64,000 nucleotides of DNA from Desulfosoma sp. GTDB lineage: Bacteria > Desulfobacterota > Syntrophobacteria > Syntrophobacterales > DSM-9756. The DNA is taken from positions 1-64,000 of the forward strand of contig JBBFKY010000005.1 of NCBI GenBank assembly GCA_037481875.1, read 5' to 3'. The notes under the pieces are model-generated. The model searched no databases and was not told the DNA's origin. It saw nothing but the letters and a program-made list of their open reading frames with translations. A program made the translations under genes and the position numbers. Below are positions 17,735-26,667 of the stretch, piece by piece (position 1 is the stretch's first letter; each line of letters opens with the position of its first letter).

Positions 17735-18013
17735 ATGACCAAGAGTCAATTGATCGAAGCCTTGGCCAAGGCCGAGGGCATCACGCTCAAAGCCGCCGAA
17801 CTCGCCGTCAATGTCACCTTTGAAAGCATGGAAAAGGCCTTGATGCAAGGAGATCGCGTGGAAATTCGAGGGTTCGGCAGCTTTAAGGTGAAAAAGTACG
17901 ACGGCTACAAAGGCCGAAACCCCAAAACCGGAGAACTCATTGACGTGCGTCCCAAACGACTTCCTTTCTTTAAGGTAGGAAAAGAACTCAAAGAACGGGT
18001 CGACAAACAATAG
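17735..18013 (+). CDS. HU/IHF-family DNA-bending protein
   Basis: A 92-residue histone-like protein that bends DNA and structures the nucleoid. It begins 'MTKSQLIEALAKAEG' and has the beta-arm region 'VEIRGFGSFKVKKYDGYKG' followed by 'RNPKTGELIDV', with the intercalating-proline arm 'GRNPKTG'. The 'FFKVGKELKERVD' ending is typical. 'RGFGSF' in place of the HU-type 'GFGTF' leans towards IHF-like members, but HU and IHF cannot be separated safely by eye. AAGGAG lies ten bases before the ATG. It probably shares a transcript with serS. Confidence 0.95.
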   Translation: MTKSQLIEALAKAEGITLKAAELAVNVTFESMEKALMQGDRVEIRGFGSFKVKKYDGYKGRNPKTGELIDVRPKRLPFFKVGKELKERVDKQ

Positions 18014-18066
18014 GCAAAGAAACCTCTCCACTAAAGAAGCTTCAACAATTTTCGAACGTCGGACAA

Positions 18067-18109
18067 CGAAGCGGCTTCCTCAAGACGACAAAAGCATGAA
18101 GCCGCTTCG
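18067..18109 (+). terminator. Long inverted repeat after the HU gene
   Basis: CGAAGCGGCTTC and its exact complement GAAGCCGCTTCG enclose a 19-base loop. There is no T-run, so it is either a weak or Rho-assisted transcript end between the converging HU and GT9 genes, or simply a palindrome. Confidence 0.4.
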
Positions 18110-18153
18110 GTCACAAGGCTCCGGAGTCCCTACAAAAATGGGCGCCTTTCTTT

Positions 18154-19167
18154 TCACATTGCCAAAATATCCTGAAGATGCCGAAGCAGATCGGCATCCG
18201 TCTTCCAGCATATGCCTTTTTCGACATTCAGCACTTCTTCAGGAACCCAAGAATCCAGATAGATGCGAACATGATTTCCTTGGGGCGCCCAAACGGCCGG
18301 GTCTGTCGGCCCAAAGATCACAAGGCTGGGGACATCCATGGCCGCCGCCACATGGGATACTCCGGAGTCACAACCCACAAAAAAGGCAGCACCGTTCAGT
18401 AAGGCCATAAGCGTGTTGAGGTCTTGGATCAGGAACACAGGCCAGCCCCATTTTTTGGAAAACGCCTCCACAAAAGAGGCAGCCTTTTCATCGGCAGGGC
18501 CACGCAGCATCACCACGGGCCTTCCAAAAAAGCCACGTGTGGCTTCAAACAAGCTCTGCCATCGGGGCATGGGCCACACCTTTCGAAGCCCACCGCTACC
18601 CATGTGCACCACCCCATAACGCCCCCAAGAAAGGCCTTTGGATGCAACCCAGGCTGCCACGTGGGAATTCATGGACGAATGGCCTAAAATTTGCGCCCTT
18701 TTTTCGGGTACGGGAAATCCAAAGGCTTTCAGCTGCTCAAAGAGGAACCGTGTCACCGGCATGGGAACTCCGTCTTGAGGAAAGGATTGGATCCAAAAAA
18801 CTTTTCCCGAAAGCCGCTCTTGCAGACGTTCCACGGCAAGGTGAGCACTTTTTTGTCCCACCCAGAAAAAAAACCGGCATTCGGCCAGGGCCGAAGGAAT
18901 CGGTGCCTTTTCCCACGCCTGGTCCGTAAAAAGTGCCAACCACAAAGGCTCCTGTATCGTGTGCCCCGTCACCTGATAGGGCTTGCCCGACAAAAGATCC
19001 AGATGTGCAGGTTGTGTCCACAAATGGAACCTCGCTTCTGGAAACAACTCGTAAAAAGCGTCTATTACAGGAGTAAAGAGGACAAAGTCTCCCAAGGCCC
19101 CTTGATGCCAAAAGCCCACAGAGCGGCCATCCTGGAACATTTTTGTCCCTTTCCCATAGAAAACCAT
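18154..19167 (-). CDS. Glycosyltransferase family 9 (heptosyltransferase-like)
   Basis: A 337-residue ADP-heptose:LPS heptosyltransferase-like enzyme. The N-terminal 'FWHQGALGDFVLFTPVIDAF' carries the G.LGD motif that binds the acceptor. The C-terminal donor domain has 'VVHMGSGGLRKVWPMPRW' and 'FVGCDSGVSHVAAAMDVPSLVIFGPTDPAVWAP', the latter a GT9 hallmark, shown here in full only by its core 'CDSGVSHVAAA'. The first ATG at 19167 lacks a ribosome-binding site; the ATG at 19140, preceded by GGAAAGGG, may be the true start. It is a single gene facing HU, and its role is inferred to be lipopolysaccharide core assembly. Confidence 0.9.
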   Translation of the reverse strand: MVFYGKGTKMFQDGRSVGFWHQGALGDFVLFTPVIDAFYELFPEARFHLWTQPAHLDLLSGKPYQVTGHTIQEPLWLALFTDQAWEKAPIPSALAECRFFFWVGQKSAHLAVERLQERLSGKVFWIQSFPQDGVPMPVTRFLFEQLKAFGFPVPEKRAQILGHSSMNSHVAAWVASKGLSWGRYGVVHMGSGGLRKVWPMPRWQSLFEATRGFFGRPVVMLRGPADEKAASFVEAFSKKWGWPVFLIQDLNTLMALLNGAAFFVGCDSGVSHVAAAMDVPSLVIFGPTDPAVWAPQGNHVRIYLDSWVPEEVLNVEKGICWKTDADLLRHLQDILAM

Positions 19168-19293
19168 CCGCTATAAAAGCCCGCAGAATCATATTTTATT
19201 TTTCTATTCTTAATACTTACGCAATTCATCTTCCGGTTGGCAAGGTTTTTTACCTTTTAAGGGAGTGTTCAGCCCCAAAGAGGAAAATGAGAT

Positions 19294-19541
19294 ATGGTCA
19301 AGGTTGAAGCGATCGTCAAGCCGTTTAAGTTGGGTGAGGTGCAGGAGTCGCCGCCTGATCCGGCTTTCAGGGCATGACCGTGACTGAAGTCAAGGGTTTT
19401 GGCTGTCAAAAAGGGCAGGTGGAACTTTACCGCGGCGCTGAACATCGAGGGGATTTCGTCCCAAGGCTTCACATGACGGTGATGACTGCGGAGGACCTGT
19501 TGGGTCGGATTGTGGAAGGTATCCGCTCAGCCGCCTCTTGA
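19294..19541 (+). pseudogene. glnB: Decayed PII nitrogen-regulator gene
   Basis: The ATG at 19294, behind GAGGAAAA, starts 'MVKVEAIVKPFKLGEVQE', the exact opening style of GlnB/GlnK. The frame then breaks and stops after 'PDPAFRA'. The body resumes in another frame as 'MTVTEVKGFGCQKGQVELYRGAE' (in parts), 'DFVPRLHMTVMTAEDLLGRIVEG' and stops after 'IRSAAS'. The T-loop region is altered (uridylylated Tyr context 'YRGAEHRGD' lacks the usual 'EYVVDF'), and the C-terminal third with the ATP-binding 'GRIGDGKIFV' is gone. At least one frameshift and a 3' deletion are needed, so it is not functional as read. A functional PII gene must exist elsewhere if PII control is retained. Confidence 0.75.
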
Positions 19542-19924
19542 AGCGGCAGAGGCTTTCCTGGGGTCCTTTCCTCCAGCTAACCTTACGCTTAAAATCATTA
19601 AAGCGGCGGTGGATTGCGAGTCAGCGCGAAAGAAAGGAATCAGGGGACTGCATGTGAGGGAACAGGGCGATAGCGCCTCTCGGGACTTCGTTCCGGTCCC
19701 CGGCATGCCGGGCGCAGCGGAAATAGGGAGAGCCAAATCAGAGATGGCTTACGCCATGAAGCCACACTTGACCAAAGGGCACGTGGTCACGGTGTCATAA
19801 AGTCTGCAGTAAGGTCACCGTCGGTCGCTCAAAATCCAGTAAAAACCGGGATGGGCACGGCGCGTCGTGCGCCGGTTTGTTTTGAATAGCTGGTTCTCAT
19901 TCATGATTTAAAAAACGCGAAACC
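19542..19924 (+). other. Region without a recognised gene
   Basis: One frame stays open from 19510 to 19800 and includes 'LKIIKAAVDCESARKKGIRGLHV', but it has no ribosome-binding site and overlaps the dead glnB. I recognise no family in it. It may be further debris of the same decayed locus. The last 100 bases form the leader of the ThiF-like gene. Confidence 0.4.
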
Positions 19925-21253
19925 ATGAGCCTATCGAAAGCCGCAGCCATGCTGATGCGGCATCACCGTCAGAACCTGATCCCTGGATGGCGTCAAGAAA
20001 AATTAAGCGAGGCGATGATCGGGATCACGGGAAGCGGACCGTATCCCGCTTCCTTTTTCCTGGCATCTGCAGTTGCCTTGGGTCTTCGCCGTTTTATCGT
20101 CATCTGCCCAAATCTTGATGAAACTTTCACCTCGCTCGCTCGTTCCCTGGATCCCAACATTCAACTGGCTTACGTTCAAGGCTGGGTGACTCACCCCGCC
20201 ACAGCCTCCTTGCTGGATCGTTGCTCGGTCCTTGTGGATTTTTCCCAACTCGGTCTTACCAACAAGCTTCTTTTTAATGCCGCTCGGAAAACTGAAACCC
20301 CATTGATCACCGTTCGATGTTTGACCGAGACAACTCAAGCCGGCTTCAGGTTTTTCAGCTACACGCCCGGTAAAGATTCGGCCGCGATCCATTCCATGAT
20401 AGCTCCTCAGTCGCTTTCAGCAACACCCTGGAATGATCTTGCTCCAGCCATGGCGGTTGCGGGTCTCGCTTTGGAAGAAGTCAAAAGAATCCTTTTTGAA
20501 AGGCCCCAAACCCAAAACGTACTGACATACGTCCGTCCTTACCCCGCCCAATCTTTAAAAAATCTTTCGGTAGCGATCGTGGGCGCGGGAGCTTTGGGAA
20601 ATTTCGCGGCACCGACCTTGGTCCTTTTGGGTTGCCGACGCATCACCGTCTTTGACCCGGATCGCGTGGACGTCACCAACCTAAACCGTCAAATCTTTTT
20701 TGCCCAGGATGTGGGCGCCATGAAAGCTCCGGCCTTGGCTTATCGCCTGAATATGTTTTTAGGAACCGAGATTCACGGCATTCCCAAGACCTTTGATGAA
20801 CAAACGGATCTTTCAGCTTTTGACGTCGTCCTGGACTGCGTGGACAACTTTGAAACGCGTCTTGTTCTCAGTCGACGGGCTCAAGAAGAGGGGAAAATCC
20901 TTGTCTCGGGCGGCACAGGACCCCATCGAGGTCAAGTGGTGTGTTATCATCCACAATACAGTCAAGAAACACCGGCACGCATCCTCAATTTGGAGCACTT
21001 GGTGCGACGGAGATCCCTTGCCCCGGCCCATGAGCCTCCTCAACCCGTTACAGGCGCTGAGGCCGTCACCGCATCGTGCCGGCTTCAGGCGGATCCGTCT
21101 GTGGTCATGAGTAACCAGATTATCGGAGCCTTCATGGCGGATCTTCTCCACCGCATGCTTTCCGGGGAACCACCGGGAATTCTTTTTTATGAGTCCTCGG
21201 AAACAGAAGGTCTGCGGCTCAACACCTTGTGGAAGGCTGATTTTGAAGCATGA
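19925..21253 (+). CDS. Double-length ThiF/MoeB/E1-like adenylating protein
   Basis: A 442-residue protein whose C-terminal half is a clear E1-like fold: nucleotide loop 'IVGAGALGNFAAPTLVLLG' (220-236), 'FDPDRVDVTNLNRQIFF' (243-259) with the ATP-contacting Asn-Arg, 'DCVDNFETR' (304-312) and 'GKILVSGGTGPHRGQVVCY'. The N-terminal half appears to be a second, degenerate copy: 'GITGSGPYPASFFLASAVALG' (in part, 33-53), 'DFSQLGLTNKLLFNAA' (105-120). It lacks the NLNRQ arginine, recalling the inactive/active pair of ubiquitin-type E1 enzymes. The zinc CxxC pairs of MoeB/ThiF are absent. A ThiS/MoaD-like partner gene is not adjacent. The reaction is inferred to be activation of a ubiquitin-like or carboxylate substrate with ATP. 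An alternative view is a HesA/MoeB-like protein with an unrelated N-terminus. Confidence 0.82.
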   Translation: MSLSKAAAMLMRHHRQNLIPGWRQEKLSEAMIGITGSGPYPASFFLASAVALGLRRFIVICPNLDETFTSLARSLDPNIQLAYVQGWVTHPATASLLDRCSVLVDFSQLGLTNKLLFNAARKTETPLITVRCLTETTQAGFRFFSYTPGKDSAAIHSMIAPQSLSATPWNDLAPAMAVAGLALEEVKRILFERPQTQNVLTYVRPYPAQSLKNLSVAIVGAGALGNFAAPTLVLLGCRRITVFDPDRVDVTNLNRQIFFAQDVGAMKAPALAYRLNMFLGTEIHGIPKTFDEQTDLSAFDVVLDCVDNFETRLVLSRRAQEEGKILVSGGTGPHRGQVVCYHPQYSQETPARILNLEHLVRRRSLAPAHEPPQPVTGAEAVTASCRLQADPSVVMSNQIIGAFMADLLHRMLSGEPPGILFYESSETEGLRLNTLWKADFEA

Positions 21254-21279
21254 AAAAAGGCGGTCCTCATGAGACCGCC
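21253..21279 (-). terminator. Terminator of the beta-oxidation operon
   Basis: Read on the minus strand, GGCGGTC-TCATGAG-GACCGCC is followed by TTTTTT. It lies about 165 bases beyond the last gene of the leftward fad operon. A second hairpin, GGACGCGC/GCGCGTCC at 21409-21429, lies closer to the stop but has no T-run. Confidence 0.7.
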
Positions 21280-21441
21280 CTCAAGCCACCCTCTCCCAGC
21301 CCCTCCTGCCGGAATGGGTCACGCCACAAGAAACTGCAAGCTTCAAAGATTGTCCAAGAATTTCAGGCTCAACCTCATTGACTCAACACGAGCTGCAATC
21401 TTTGGAAGGGACGCGCTTGAGGCGCGTCCTCTCCCATTAGA

Positions 21442-23487
21442 CTAAAAGCTGAAAAACACTTTTTGCAGAACTTTGGGGGTCACGCCCGCCATGTCCAGAT
21501 ACATGGTGATGCCACCCATGAAGAACGGCCAGCCGGCCCCCATAATCATCGCCAAATCCACATCCCTGGAACTGTCCACGACCTTTTCCTTTAGGATAAG
21601 ATCAATCTCCTTGGCTAGGTTGCTCAGCACGCGATCGCGAATCTCATCGGCGAGGAATTCCTTTTGACCCTTCTTGACCCAGAGCTTTTCCACTTCAGGA
21701 TCGACCTTCTTGGTCTTAGCTCCCGGCACATAAATGCTTTTCTTGCCGGCATCCACCAGTTTCTTGAAATTGGCGTTAAGCGGAAAACGTTCCGAACCAA
21801 AGGCATGGTTGAGGGTTTCCGCCACATGGTACGCCACGGGAAAGCCCACCAGGGCCAGCAGGTCAAAGGGAGCCATGGGCAATCCCAAGCCTAGCAGAGC
21901 TTCGTCCACTTGAATGAAATCGGCGCCTTCGTCCACCATAGCGAGGCAATCAGCCAGCATCTTGGTTAGAATGCGGTTGACCAGAAAAGCCGGAGCATCC
22001 TTGACCAGGACACCGGTCTTTTTAAGTTTTTTGGCCAGATCAAAAGCGGTGGCCAAGGTGAGATCGTTGGTTTGAGGCGTCTTGATGATTTCCACCAAAG
22101 GCAGCACAGCCACCGGGTTGAAAAAGTGGAAGCCGACCACCCGTTCCGGATGTTTCAGGTCTGCCCCCATCTCGGTGACGCTGAGAGACGAGGTGTTGGT
22201 GGCGAGAAGACATTCCGGACCCACCACCGCTTCCACTTCCGCAAACACCTGTTTCTTGATGTCCATGCGTTCAAACACGGCTTCGATCACAAAATCGCAG
22301 TCGGCAAAATCATCATAGCTCAGGGTACCGTGCAGAAGGCTGGAAAGGTAGCGAGCGCGGGCTTCGGGCATGCGGCCCTTTTCCACCATCTTTTGAAATT
22401 CCTGATGGACATAAGCACAGCCCTTGTCCACGAATTCCTGCTTGATGTCCTTCATGACCACAGGAACACCCAGCCGATAGATGAAAAGCTGAGCCAACTG
22501 GGATGCCATGAGACCGGCCCCGATGATGCCCACCTTTTTCACAGGTTTCGGCTTGGCCTCGGGCACCCCTTTGACCTTCTTGGCATAGCGGTTCACCAGA
22601 TCAAAAGCGTAAATGGAACACTTGCACTGACGGCTCTTAATGAGGTCCCCCAAGGCCTTGTTCTCTTCCTCAAAGCCCTGGTCCACATCCCATTTGGTGG
22701 CCCCTTCGATGAGTTCGATGGCGCGATAGGGTGCCGGAGCCGCTCCATGGACTTTGCTGTCCACGAATTCCTTGGCTTTGGTGATGGCGGCCTTGAGGTT
22801 GGTGACTTTCGGAGTCTGACGTTCCACCTTTTCGGTGCCTGCAATAATCCCCATGAGGAAACGGAGCGAGTCGTCGAAAAATTCGGCTCCGTCAAACAAT
22901 CGATCCGCCAGACCCATTTCATAGGCCTTGAGGCCGTCAATCATGCGGTTTTGATTGAGGGCATTGAAAATGATGAGTTCCAAAGCTTTTTCCGGGCCGA
23001 GAAGCTTGGTGGCCAGGGTGCAGCCGCCCCATCCGGGAATCAGGCCGATAAAACATTCGGGAAAGCCCATGGCCGGAACACTTCGAGACACGGTGCGATA
23101 GTTGCAATAGAGACCGATTTCCAGGCCGCCCCCCAGAGCCACACCGTTGTAAGCCGCGACGGTTGGAAAAGGCAGGTCCATGAGGCGCTTCATGATGGTA
23201 TGGCCTGCCTTACCGATCTGGTAACCCTGTTCAAAGGTGGTGACAAAAGGCACCTGGGTGAGATCGGCTCCGGCCGCAAAGATGTAAGGTTTTCCCGTGA
23301 GCATGAGGCCCTTCACGTCTTTTTCGGCCAACACGGTGTCAATGGCCTCATTGAGCGACATGAGGGCGGCTTCGCTGAACACATTGGGTTTTTTGTAATC
23401 ATGCCCGTTGTCCATGGTCACGATGGCCAGCTTGCCAACGGGAGAGTTCCAGAAATTGACGAAAAACTTGGTCACCGGTTCGCCCAT
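21442..23487 (-). CDS. Enoyl-CoA hydratase / 3-hydroxyacyl-CoA dehydrogenase (FadB/FadJ type)
   Basis: Bifunctional beta-oxidation enzyme of 681 residues that hydrates trans-2-enoyl-CoA and oxidises the 3-hydroxyacyl-CoA with NAD. The N-terminal crotonase domain (about 1-290) has the oxyanion-hole stretch 'IFAAGADLTQVP' and 'GVALGGGLEIGLYCNYR' and the catalytic Glu region 'GFPECFIGLIPGWGG'. The dehydrogenase domain starts near residue 320 with the NAD loop 'KVGIIGAGLMASQLAQLF'; 'ATNTSSLSVTEMG' and 'VGFHFFNPVAVLPLVEII' are family motifs, and 'PAFLVNRIL' follows. The last gene of the operon, 12 bases after the thiolase. In a sulfate reducer it degrades fatty acids to acetyl-CoA. Confidence 0.95.
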   Translation of the reverse strand: MGEPVTKFFVNFWNSPVGKLAIVTMDNGHDYKKPNVFSEAALMSLNEAIDTVLAEKDVKGLMLTGKPYIFAAGADLTQVPFVTTFEQGYQIGKAGHTIMKRLMDLPFPTVAAYNGVALGGGLEIGLYCNYRTVSRSVPAMGFPECFIGLIPGWGGCTLATKLLGPEKALELIIFNALNQNRMIDGLKAYEMGLADRLFDGAEFFDDSLRFLMGIIAGTEKVERQTPKVTNLKAAITKAKEFVDSKVHGAAPAPYRAIELIEGATKWDVDQGFEEENKALGDLIKSRQCKCSIYAFDLVNRYAKKVKGVPEAKPKPVKKVGIIGAGLMASQLAQLFIYRLGVPVVMKDIKQEFVDKGCAYVHQEFQKMVEKGRMPEARARYLSSLLHGTLSYDDFADCDFVIEAVFERMDIKKQVFAEVEAVVGPECLLATNTSSLSVTEMGADLKHPERVVGFHFFNPVAVLPLVEIIKTPQTNDLTLATAFDLAKKLKKTGVLVKDAPAFLVNRILTKMLADCLAMVDEGADFIQVDEALLGLGLPMAPFDLLALVGFPVAYHVAETLNHAFGSERFPLNANFKKLVDAGKKSIYVPGAKTKKVDPEVEKLWVKKGQKEFLADEIRDRVLSNLAKEIDLILKEKVVDSSRDVDLAMIMGAGWPFFMGGITMYLDMAGVTPKVLQKVFFSF

Positions 23488-23499
23488 GACAATCCCCCT

Positions 23500-24696
23500 T
23501 TATTCGGACTTCGCGGTTTGAAGGTTTTCCCAAATGACCGATCCCCCTTGGCCCAAACCCACGCACATGGCCGCCAAACCGTAGCGCGCTTCGGGATGGG
23601 CTTCAAAATAGTGCATGAGGTGAATCATGAGCCGCGGGCCGGAAGAAGCCAAAGGATGCCCGAAAGCAATGGCTCCGCCGTAAGGATTCAGGCGCTTGTC
23701 ATCGGGAATCTTCATGCCGAATTCCTTCATGAATACAATGGCTTGAACCGCAAAGGCTTCGTTGAGTTCGATCACGTCAAGATCTTCAAATTTTAAGCCT
23801 GTGCGTGCCAAAACCTTGTGGGTGGACGGCACGGGACCATAGCCCATGATTTCCGGCTTGACGCCCGCATAGGCATATCCCACCAAGCGCATCTTCGGCT
23901 TAAGGCCCAGTTCCTTGGCCTTGTCGGCAGACATGAGCAGCACACCGCAGGCACCATCGTTCAATCCGGAAGCATTTCCAGGTGTCACCTTACCTTGAAC
24001 ACGAAACGGGGTCTTCAGGGTGGCCAAGGCTTCCATGGTTGTTTCCGGGCGAGGCTGTTCGTCACGGTCCGCCACCACCCAACCGTTCTTGGTGTAGACG
24101 GTCATGGGAACGATCATTTTCTGAATGATACCGTCCTGGTAGGCCTTGTAGGCCTTCTTCTGGCAATGGTACGCGTATTCGTCGGCCATTTCCTTGGTGA
24201 TCTCGGGAAACATGTCATGCAGGTTTTCCGCGGTCTTGCCCATGACCAGAGCATCTTCGGAAACGATTTTTTCCGCAATGAAACGCGGATTGGGATCGGC
24301 GGTCGCTCCCATGGGATGATGCCCCATATGTTCCACACCGCCGGCAATGGCCACATCCACGGAACCCAATGCGATCTCCGAAGCGGCGCAGGTGACGGCC
24401 GTCATGCCGCCCGCGCACATGCGATCTACGGAAAAACCCGCCGTGGATTCGGGCAGACCGGCCAAAATGGCCGTGGTGCGCCCCATGGTCAAGCCCTGGT
24501 CCCCTTCCTGCGTGGTGGCACCCCACACGTTCTCTTCAACCATTTCGGGTTTCACCTGAGGGTTTCGACGCAGAAGCTCCCTGATCACTTTGACCACCAT
24601 GTCATCGGCACGCGTCATCCAAAAGATGCCCTTTTCTCCGGCTTTTCCAAACGCCGTGCGAACCCCGTCCACTAAAACCACGTCCCTAAGCTTCAT
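23500..24696 (-). CDS. Acetyl-CoA acyltransferase (thiolase)
   Basis: Thiolase of 398 residues that cleaves 3-ketoacyl-CoA with CoA in the last step of beta-oxidation. The acylated active-site Cys lies in 'SVDRMCAGGMTAV' (about residue 93), and the C-terminal catalytic His and Cys lie in 'GGAIAFGHPLASSGPR' and 'AAMCVGLGQGG'. 'NEAFAVQAIVFMKEF' is the usual NEAFA block. It begins 18 bases after the acyl-CoA dehydrogenase and ends 12 bases before the hydratase/dehydrogenase, so the three form one unit behind the TetR regulator. GGAGG precedes the ATG. The degradative role follows from the neighbours. Confidence 0.97.
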   Translation of the reverse strand: MKLRDVVLVDGVRTAFGKAGEKGIFWMTRADDMVVKVIRELLRRNPQVKPEMVEENVWGATTQEGDQGLTMGRTTAILAGLPESTAGFSVDRMCAGGMTAVTCAASEIALGSVDVAIAGGVEHMGHHPMGATADPNPRFIAEKIVSEDALVMGKTAENLHDMFPEITKEMADEYAYHCQKKAYKAYQDGIIQKMIVPMTVYTKNGWVVADRDEQPRPETTMEALATLKTPFRVQGKVTPGNASGLNDGACGVLLMSADKAKELGLKPKMRLVGYAYAGVKPEIMGYGPVPSTHKVLARTGLKFEDLDVIELNEAFAVQAIVFMKEFGMKIPDDKRLNPYGGAIAFGHPLASSGPRLMIHLMHYFEAHPEARYGLAAMCVGLGQGGSVIWENLQTAKSE

Positions 24697-24714
24697 CGAA
24701 TGTCCTCCTTGTTG

Positions 24715-26574
24715 TTAAACAAGAGCGAATCCTTCCTCGGGAATTTCCAAAGGCGACTTGTCGCTGGTCATGATCGCTCGAGCCTTCCCGGCTGCCTGGG
24801 TGAGCACCTGGGTGATCCAGAATTTGGCCGAAGCGATCTTGCCGGCGTAAAAGGCGGCACTGCGGTTGGACTGCAGCACGGCTTGGCGTGCCTTGTCGTC
24901 CTTGGCTCCATGGTCCGCATAAATTTCATAAAGTTTGCGGTCCGCAATGTAGGCCTGCCACAGGAGCAACAGCCCCAGCGTGACATCGCCGAAAAGATCC
25001 AAATAAGGCTTGGCGTAGAGAATGGGCACGTGAAATTCGTCGGTCATGCCTTTGAGTCCAAAGAACTTGGTGACTTGAATGAGGCTTTCAGCGGCCTCTT
25101 CATAAATGTCCAGCATTTCCCGCATGCGGTAATTCTTGCGGAACTTAGCCGTCAGCTCGGCACTGAACTTGGCGGCGTTCTTGAACAGAAGACCGCGCTT
25201 CATGGCAATCTTTCGACCCACCAGATCCAAGGCCTGAATACCGTTGGTTCCTTCGTAGATGGACGCGATCTTGCAATCCCTTAGGAACTGCTCCACCGGG
25301 TATTCCGACGTGTAGCCGTAACCTCCGTAGACCTGGACGGCCGTCTCGCAGACTCGAAAGCCCAGGTCGCTTCCCACGGATTTGCAGATGGGAATAAGAA
25401 GGTCCACGTAGCCTTGATAGAGCTCCCGTTCCTCGTCGGTTTGCGCGACGCGCACCCGATCCAGACAGTAGGCGGCAAGATGCATGAGAGCCCGCAGCCC
25501 TTCCGTGCTGGATTTCATGAACATGAGCATTCGGCGCACATCCGGATGGTTAATGATAGCCACGCGCTCGGCACCGGGATCCTTCATCTTTTCCACCGGG
25601 GTTCCCTGCACCCGTTCCTTGGCATACTGCAACGCATGCAGATACGCCGTGCTGGCATGGGCCAGACCCTGCATACCCACAAAAAGGCGGGCTTCGTTCA
25701 TCATGTCAAACATGATCCGCATGCCCTTATTGGGTTCGCCCATGAGGTAGCCCAGGCACTTGCCGTTTTCACCGAAGTTGAGCACGCAGGTGGCGGAACC
25801 ATGAATGCCCATCTTATGTTCGATTCCGCCGCAGTTCACATCGTTGTCCACCAGGTTCCCGTTGTCGTCCACCAAGAGGCGCGGCACGAGAAAGATGGAA
25901 ATGCCTTTGGTGCCCTTGGGCGCGCCTTCAATGCGGGCCAGCACCATGTGGACGATGTTTTCGGTCAGATCATGCATGCCGGAAGAGATGAAAATCTTTT
26001 GACCTTCGATCTTGTAGGTACCATCGCCTTGAGGCACAGCGCGAGTGCGCAGGTTGCCCACATCACTGCCCGCTCCGGCTTCCGTAAGACACATGGTCCC
26101 ACCCCATTCACCGGAAAACATCTTGTACATGTACTTTTCCTGAAGTTCCGGCGTGCCGTATTTTTGGAGCAAGCGGGCGGCGCCATGAGTGAGGCCGGGA
26201 TACATGAGCAAGGCCCAGTTGGCAGCGGCAAAAAACTCCACACAAGCATTGTGCACCGTGAACGGAAAACCTTGACCACCCACTTCAAGGTCATCCGCCA
26301 TGGCCAACCAGCCGCCTTCACAGTAAAGCCGGTAAGCTTGGTGAAAGGATTCGGGAACCTTGACCAACCCGTTTTCGAAGCGACATCCTTCTTTGTCACC
26401 CTTCTTGTTGGTCGGGTAAAATTCCTGTTCTGCAAGCTTTTCCGCCTGTTCCAAGGCCATATCAAAGGTTTCCTTGGAATATTCGGAAAATAAAGGATAC
26501 TTGCACAGATCTTCCACGTTCAGCTGTTCGTAAAGAACAAACTTCAGATCCCTTTCATCCACAAGTAGCTTCAT
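24715..26574 (-). CDS. Long-form acyl-CoA dehydrogenase
   Basis: FAD enzyme of 619 residues that introduces the 2,3-double bond in acyl-CoA. At about 600 residues it belongs to the long acyl-CoA dehydrogenases with an N-terminal cap and a C-terminal ACDH_C-type extension, common in fatty-acid-degrading deltaproteobacteria. Family signatures are 'GTMCLTEAGAGSDVGNLRT' (in part), 'QKIFISSGMHD' and 'QVYGGYGYTSEYPVEQFLRD', followed by 'YEGTNGIQALDLVGRK'. Electrons would go to ETF and the quinone pool. It is the first structural gene of the operon, 93 bases downstream of the TetR gene; AGGAGG-like sequence precedes the ATG. Confidence 0.97.
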   Translation of the reverse strand: MKLLVDERDLKFVLYEQLNVEDLCKYPLFSEYSKETFDMALEQAEKLAEQEFYPTNKKGDKEGCRFENGLVKVPESFHQAYRLYCEGGWLAMADDLEVGGQGFPFTVHNACVEFFAAANWALLMYPGLTHGAARLLQKYGTPELQEKYMYKMFSGEWGGTMCLTEAGAGSDVGNLRTRAVPQGDGTYKIEGQKIFISSGMHDLTENIVHMVLARIEGAPKGTKGISIFLVPRLLVDDNGNLVDNDVNCGGIEHKMGIHGSATCVLNFGENGKCLGYLMGEPNKGMRIMFDMMNEARLFVGMQGLAHASTAYLHALQYAKERVQGTPVEKMKDPGAERVAIINHPDVRRMLMFMKSSTEGLRALMHLAAYCLDRVRVAQTDEERELYQGYVDLLIPICKSVGSDLGFRVCETAVQVYGGYGYTSEYPVEQFLRDCKIASIYEGTNGIQALDLVGRKIAMKRGLLFKNAAKFSAELTAKFRKNYRMREMLDIYEEAAESLIQVTKFFGLKGMTDEFHVPILYAKPYLDLFGDVTLGLLLLWQAYIADRKLYEIYADHGAKDDKARQAVLQSNRSAAFYAGKIASAKFWITQVLTQAAGKARAIMTSDKSPLEIPEEGFALV

Positions 26575-26667
26575 GACTTTTTCCTCCTCGACCCTCGTGG
26601 CACCGTTGGAAAATCGCGTTTTGCTCCATCCTCAAGTTCCTTGAACCAGGGCTGCTTCCTGCTTGGA

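Noticed and set aside
19510-19800. 96-codon open frame after the glnB relic
   Set aside because: It overlaps the decayed gene, has no ribosome-binding site and matches no family I know; treated as debris.
22072-23796. 574-codon plus-strand open frame
   Set aside because: Antisense to the hydratase/3-hydroxyacyl-CoA dehydrogenase and thiolase genes; His-rich composition is the usual mirror of their codons.
25414-26493. 359-codon plus-strand open frame
   Set aside because: Antisense to the acyl-CoA dehydrogenase gene and without motif or start signals.
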